DNA of 64,000 nt from Sycon ciliatum (Eukaryota; Porifera; Calcarea; Leucosolenida; Sycettidae). The notes beneath the pieces are model-generated. The model was not told where the DNA came from, did not search any database, and saw only the letters and a list, made by a program, of their open reading frames with translations. The position numbers and the translations under genes are program-made. The first letter of the stretch is position 1, and every line of letters begins with the position of its first letter. The stretch spans positions 21,978,435-22,042,434 of the forward strand of contig NC_088649.1 of the NCBI RefSeq assembly GCF_964019385.1, written 5' to 3'. Below are positions 61,980-64,000 of this stretch, piece after piece.

Positions 61980-64000
61980 AAAGTGTGAAATCACCTGGGA
62001 CAGCTCCAGGGCGGTAAACCACTACCGTTGGTATTTGCTATCAACTTGCTCAACGTGACCTTCGTTCGTCTGCGCGTCGCTCTTGCTCCGTCAAACACAT
62101 CACTGTTTCCGACAGTGGTTGTAAGCTCCCGTCAGCCACTTGTCAGGAGTGTTATTCGCTCGCATCCAAATTCATTATAAAAATACCGTACGCACGATGC
62201 AGAGTTCAATTTGTGCGATATCATAATTGTTTGTGATGCACCACATCGAGCAGAACGCGATCCAAACACAAGCTTACCGACGGTTAGGCTGCCGACCTGA
62301 CTGGACAAAATTAATGATCCCTGGCTTCACCAGACGCCAGAAGTCGGAAACCACGTCCTTTGCCGTGACGTCCATCTCCAAAAGAAACTCCATCTTCGTC
62401 GTGAAAAGGCTTGAAATACTCTATATTCAGCGGAGATTCGCGGTCTCACGCTTTTTCAGATCGAATAATTTTGTTGTTGTAGCAGTTGCAGGGCAGATCC
62501 CAAGAAATTCGAAATTTCAATGGTGGAAGGGTGTACTACCAACAGGATTTCAAAAGGTATGGTTCGCGGCGCGATCGTTCTACCTACATCATTCAAACTT
62601 TGCCGAATGGTTCTAACCTACATGGAACCACAGGGTTTGATGACATAGCTGACGCAAAAAGTCACACACACACAGCACATCCGTGTGCACATAATTATAC
62701 TAAATTAGTGGACGTCGTCATTATCTTCCCGCTGGTCTCAAATGTACGATGACATGCTATTTCGCCTGACGTTTTATCCCTGGTGGTGGTTAGGTCTGGA
62801 GAGCACTGTATAGGTAATGCTCTTCAGTTAAAATCTTCATCAGGCTACTCAAACAAAAACGATGAGGGGTAAATTCCACGAACACTGTATGTTGAGCAGG
62901 GAGTGGCGCTTTCTTGCAGGTGTGCCGAATGGAAGGTTCGATGAACTTCTCGTGTGCCCCGGATGGCTGTCGTGAGTCAAGTGAAATTTCAAGGTCGCAT
63001 CAAAGGCGAGAGCTATTACGCACTGAGCAACACACAATTCACAGAGTATCGCCGAAGTCGCACCAGCCACTTCTTGTACACACAAAAATCAGTGAAAGTA
63101 CACACATTCAAAAAGCTATCATGCATTGTCCGTGTCCCTCGCTTCATACGTTTTCCAACTCTACACAGGCACGGAAGCGCAGAATACTATTTGGATTGAC
63201 AAAATCGCGCCAGGCGGCGCACTATTATGGATTATACTCTGCTACCATGTGAATGGCAAAGTCTAAAATAATAACCTGCTAGCACTGTGAATTGTGATTT
63301 ACAATTCACCGTTGGAGGTGGAATCGTAGTTGGCAGTATGCACCGGTTACAGCTGTATGACCATCATTATTTCCTCAATCAAGAAACACGTCACGTAACG
63401 TTCAATCCGCATTATAAGAGCAGGCGGGAATGGTGCCCACTTGGGTAAACATTTGGAAACAATCGCAGTACATTGTGTAGTTCGTAATTCGAGGAACGCA
63501 GGTGAAGCGAAAAGATAACAGCTGACAAGGCTACAATGGAGCTCCAACGTTTAACAAAAGTAAAAGATCTTTTTATTTTTTATCTTTCGTCGCCCTTGGC
63601 CGGATGACCCGTGTACATGCGCTGTGAAATAGAGTGTTAGGCATGACAGTCGTTACCTTTTCAGTGAAGGAAAAAGACGTACAATGAAGAACACTCTCGC
63701 AGCACAGACGCCGTGCAACCCCGTGACAAAAGAGTTAATATCGATTGCTAGAGAAGAACTTGAGAATGGTTATTATACTACACACAAAATTTTCATTTGT
63801 GTTCCGATTGTAGAAAAGTAACACCGACGGAAATTCACATAGACACACGAACACTCTCCTGTCGAAAGCACGATCGCAATACGGCCACAAACAAACACAC
63901 ACACGCATCTACTACACAAGCGAAAATGTTGTTCAATTCCGGCTACATCCGTGTGAAGACGACGTGATCAATTCAATTATTCTCCCTGCGATTGTCCAAG
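61980..64000 (+). repeat. Paralogous block copy 2 (family spacer and promoter region, to window end)
   Basis: 61980-63090 matches block 40030-41325, and 63205-63990 matches 51765-52670, with only about 115 bp between the two halves. In copy 1 the halves are 10.4 kb apart. By position, the coding part of the next family member should begin about 250 bp beyond the window. Confidence 0.6.

Noticed and set aside
62227-62616. 129-codon plus-strand frame
   Set aside because: Lies in the paralogous spacer, and the frame does not appear to be kept in copy 1 near 40.2 kb; no domain recognised.

Overview
The window is metazoan (invertebrate) nuclear DNA, not prokaryotic: there are no operons, and the sequence is dominated by transposable elements, with TATA-type promoters, simple repeats and one 200-base assembly gap (37223-37422). 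The mix of APE-type LINEs, a restriction-like-endonuclease (RLE) LINE family, a Ty3/gypsy element, a probable Penelope-like element, T2/Kolobok-, piggyBac- and PIF-like MITEs and a RAG1-like gene fits a marine invertebrate. A sponge or other early-branching animal is possible, but this is only an impression.

Layout. 0-2 kb: LINE remnant and a tRNA-derived SINE-like composite repeat. 2.2-6.4 kb: an uninterrupted 1,407-codon Ty3/gypsy gag-pol (minus strand). 7-8.7 kb: three inverted-repeat MITEs. 8.8-11.6 kb: frameshifted LINE. 12-16 kb: degenerate tandem and interleaved repeats plus LINE fragments. 16.9-17.6 kb: PIF-like MITE. 18.5-20.4 kb: minus-strand LINE. 21.1-22.3 kb: near-perfect 526-bp-arm palindrome carrying the same protein end twice. 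22.3-31.5 kb: eight long (TAC)n arrays into which the 3' ends of two RLE-retrotransposon families are set, always in the same orientation, partly spread by a 2,940-bp duplication. 34.5-36.1 kb: a T2-like MITE and a piggyBac-like MITE sharing one TTAA. 36.5-37.2 kb: second SINE-like composite, cut by the gap. 38-42.3 kb: foldbacks, LINE fragments and a MITE.

The most notable region is 42.5-64 kb. A CCHC zinc-knuckle ORF (plus, 42519-43154) faces a single-exon 1,024-aa RAG1-like protein (minus, 43522-46596). That protein has the RAG1 N-terminal zinc region, a RING, the zinc CxxC...HxxxxH pair and candidate D-D-E residues in RAG1 order. Two related LINEs follow. LINE A (to 51763) is decayed and has a degenerate 2A-like motif. 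LINE B (about 54.78-59.57 kb) is apparently intact, with ORF1 and ORF2 joined at TGATG.

Between and after them lies a tandem host gene family encoding a secreted Cys-containing protein of unknown function. One member (52935-53852) has a TATA box and signal peptide but loses its C terminus to a LINE insertion. A pseudogene relative lies at 61440-61955. The spacer and promoter of the family are duplicated (about 40.03-41.33 plus 51.77-52.67 kb, against 61.98-64.0 kb), which shows that the roughly 10.4 kb carrying the RAG1-like gene and LINE A is a later insertion into copy 1.
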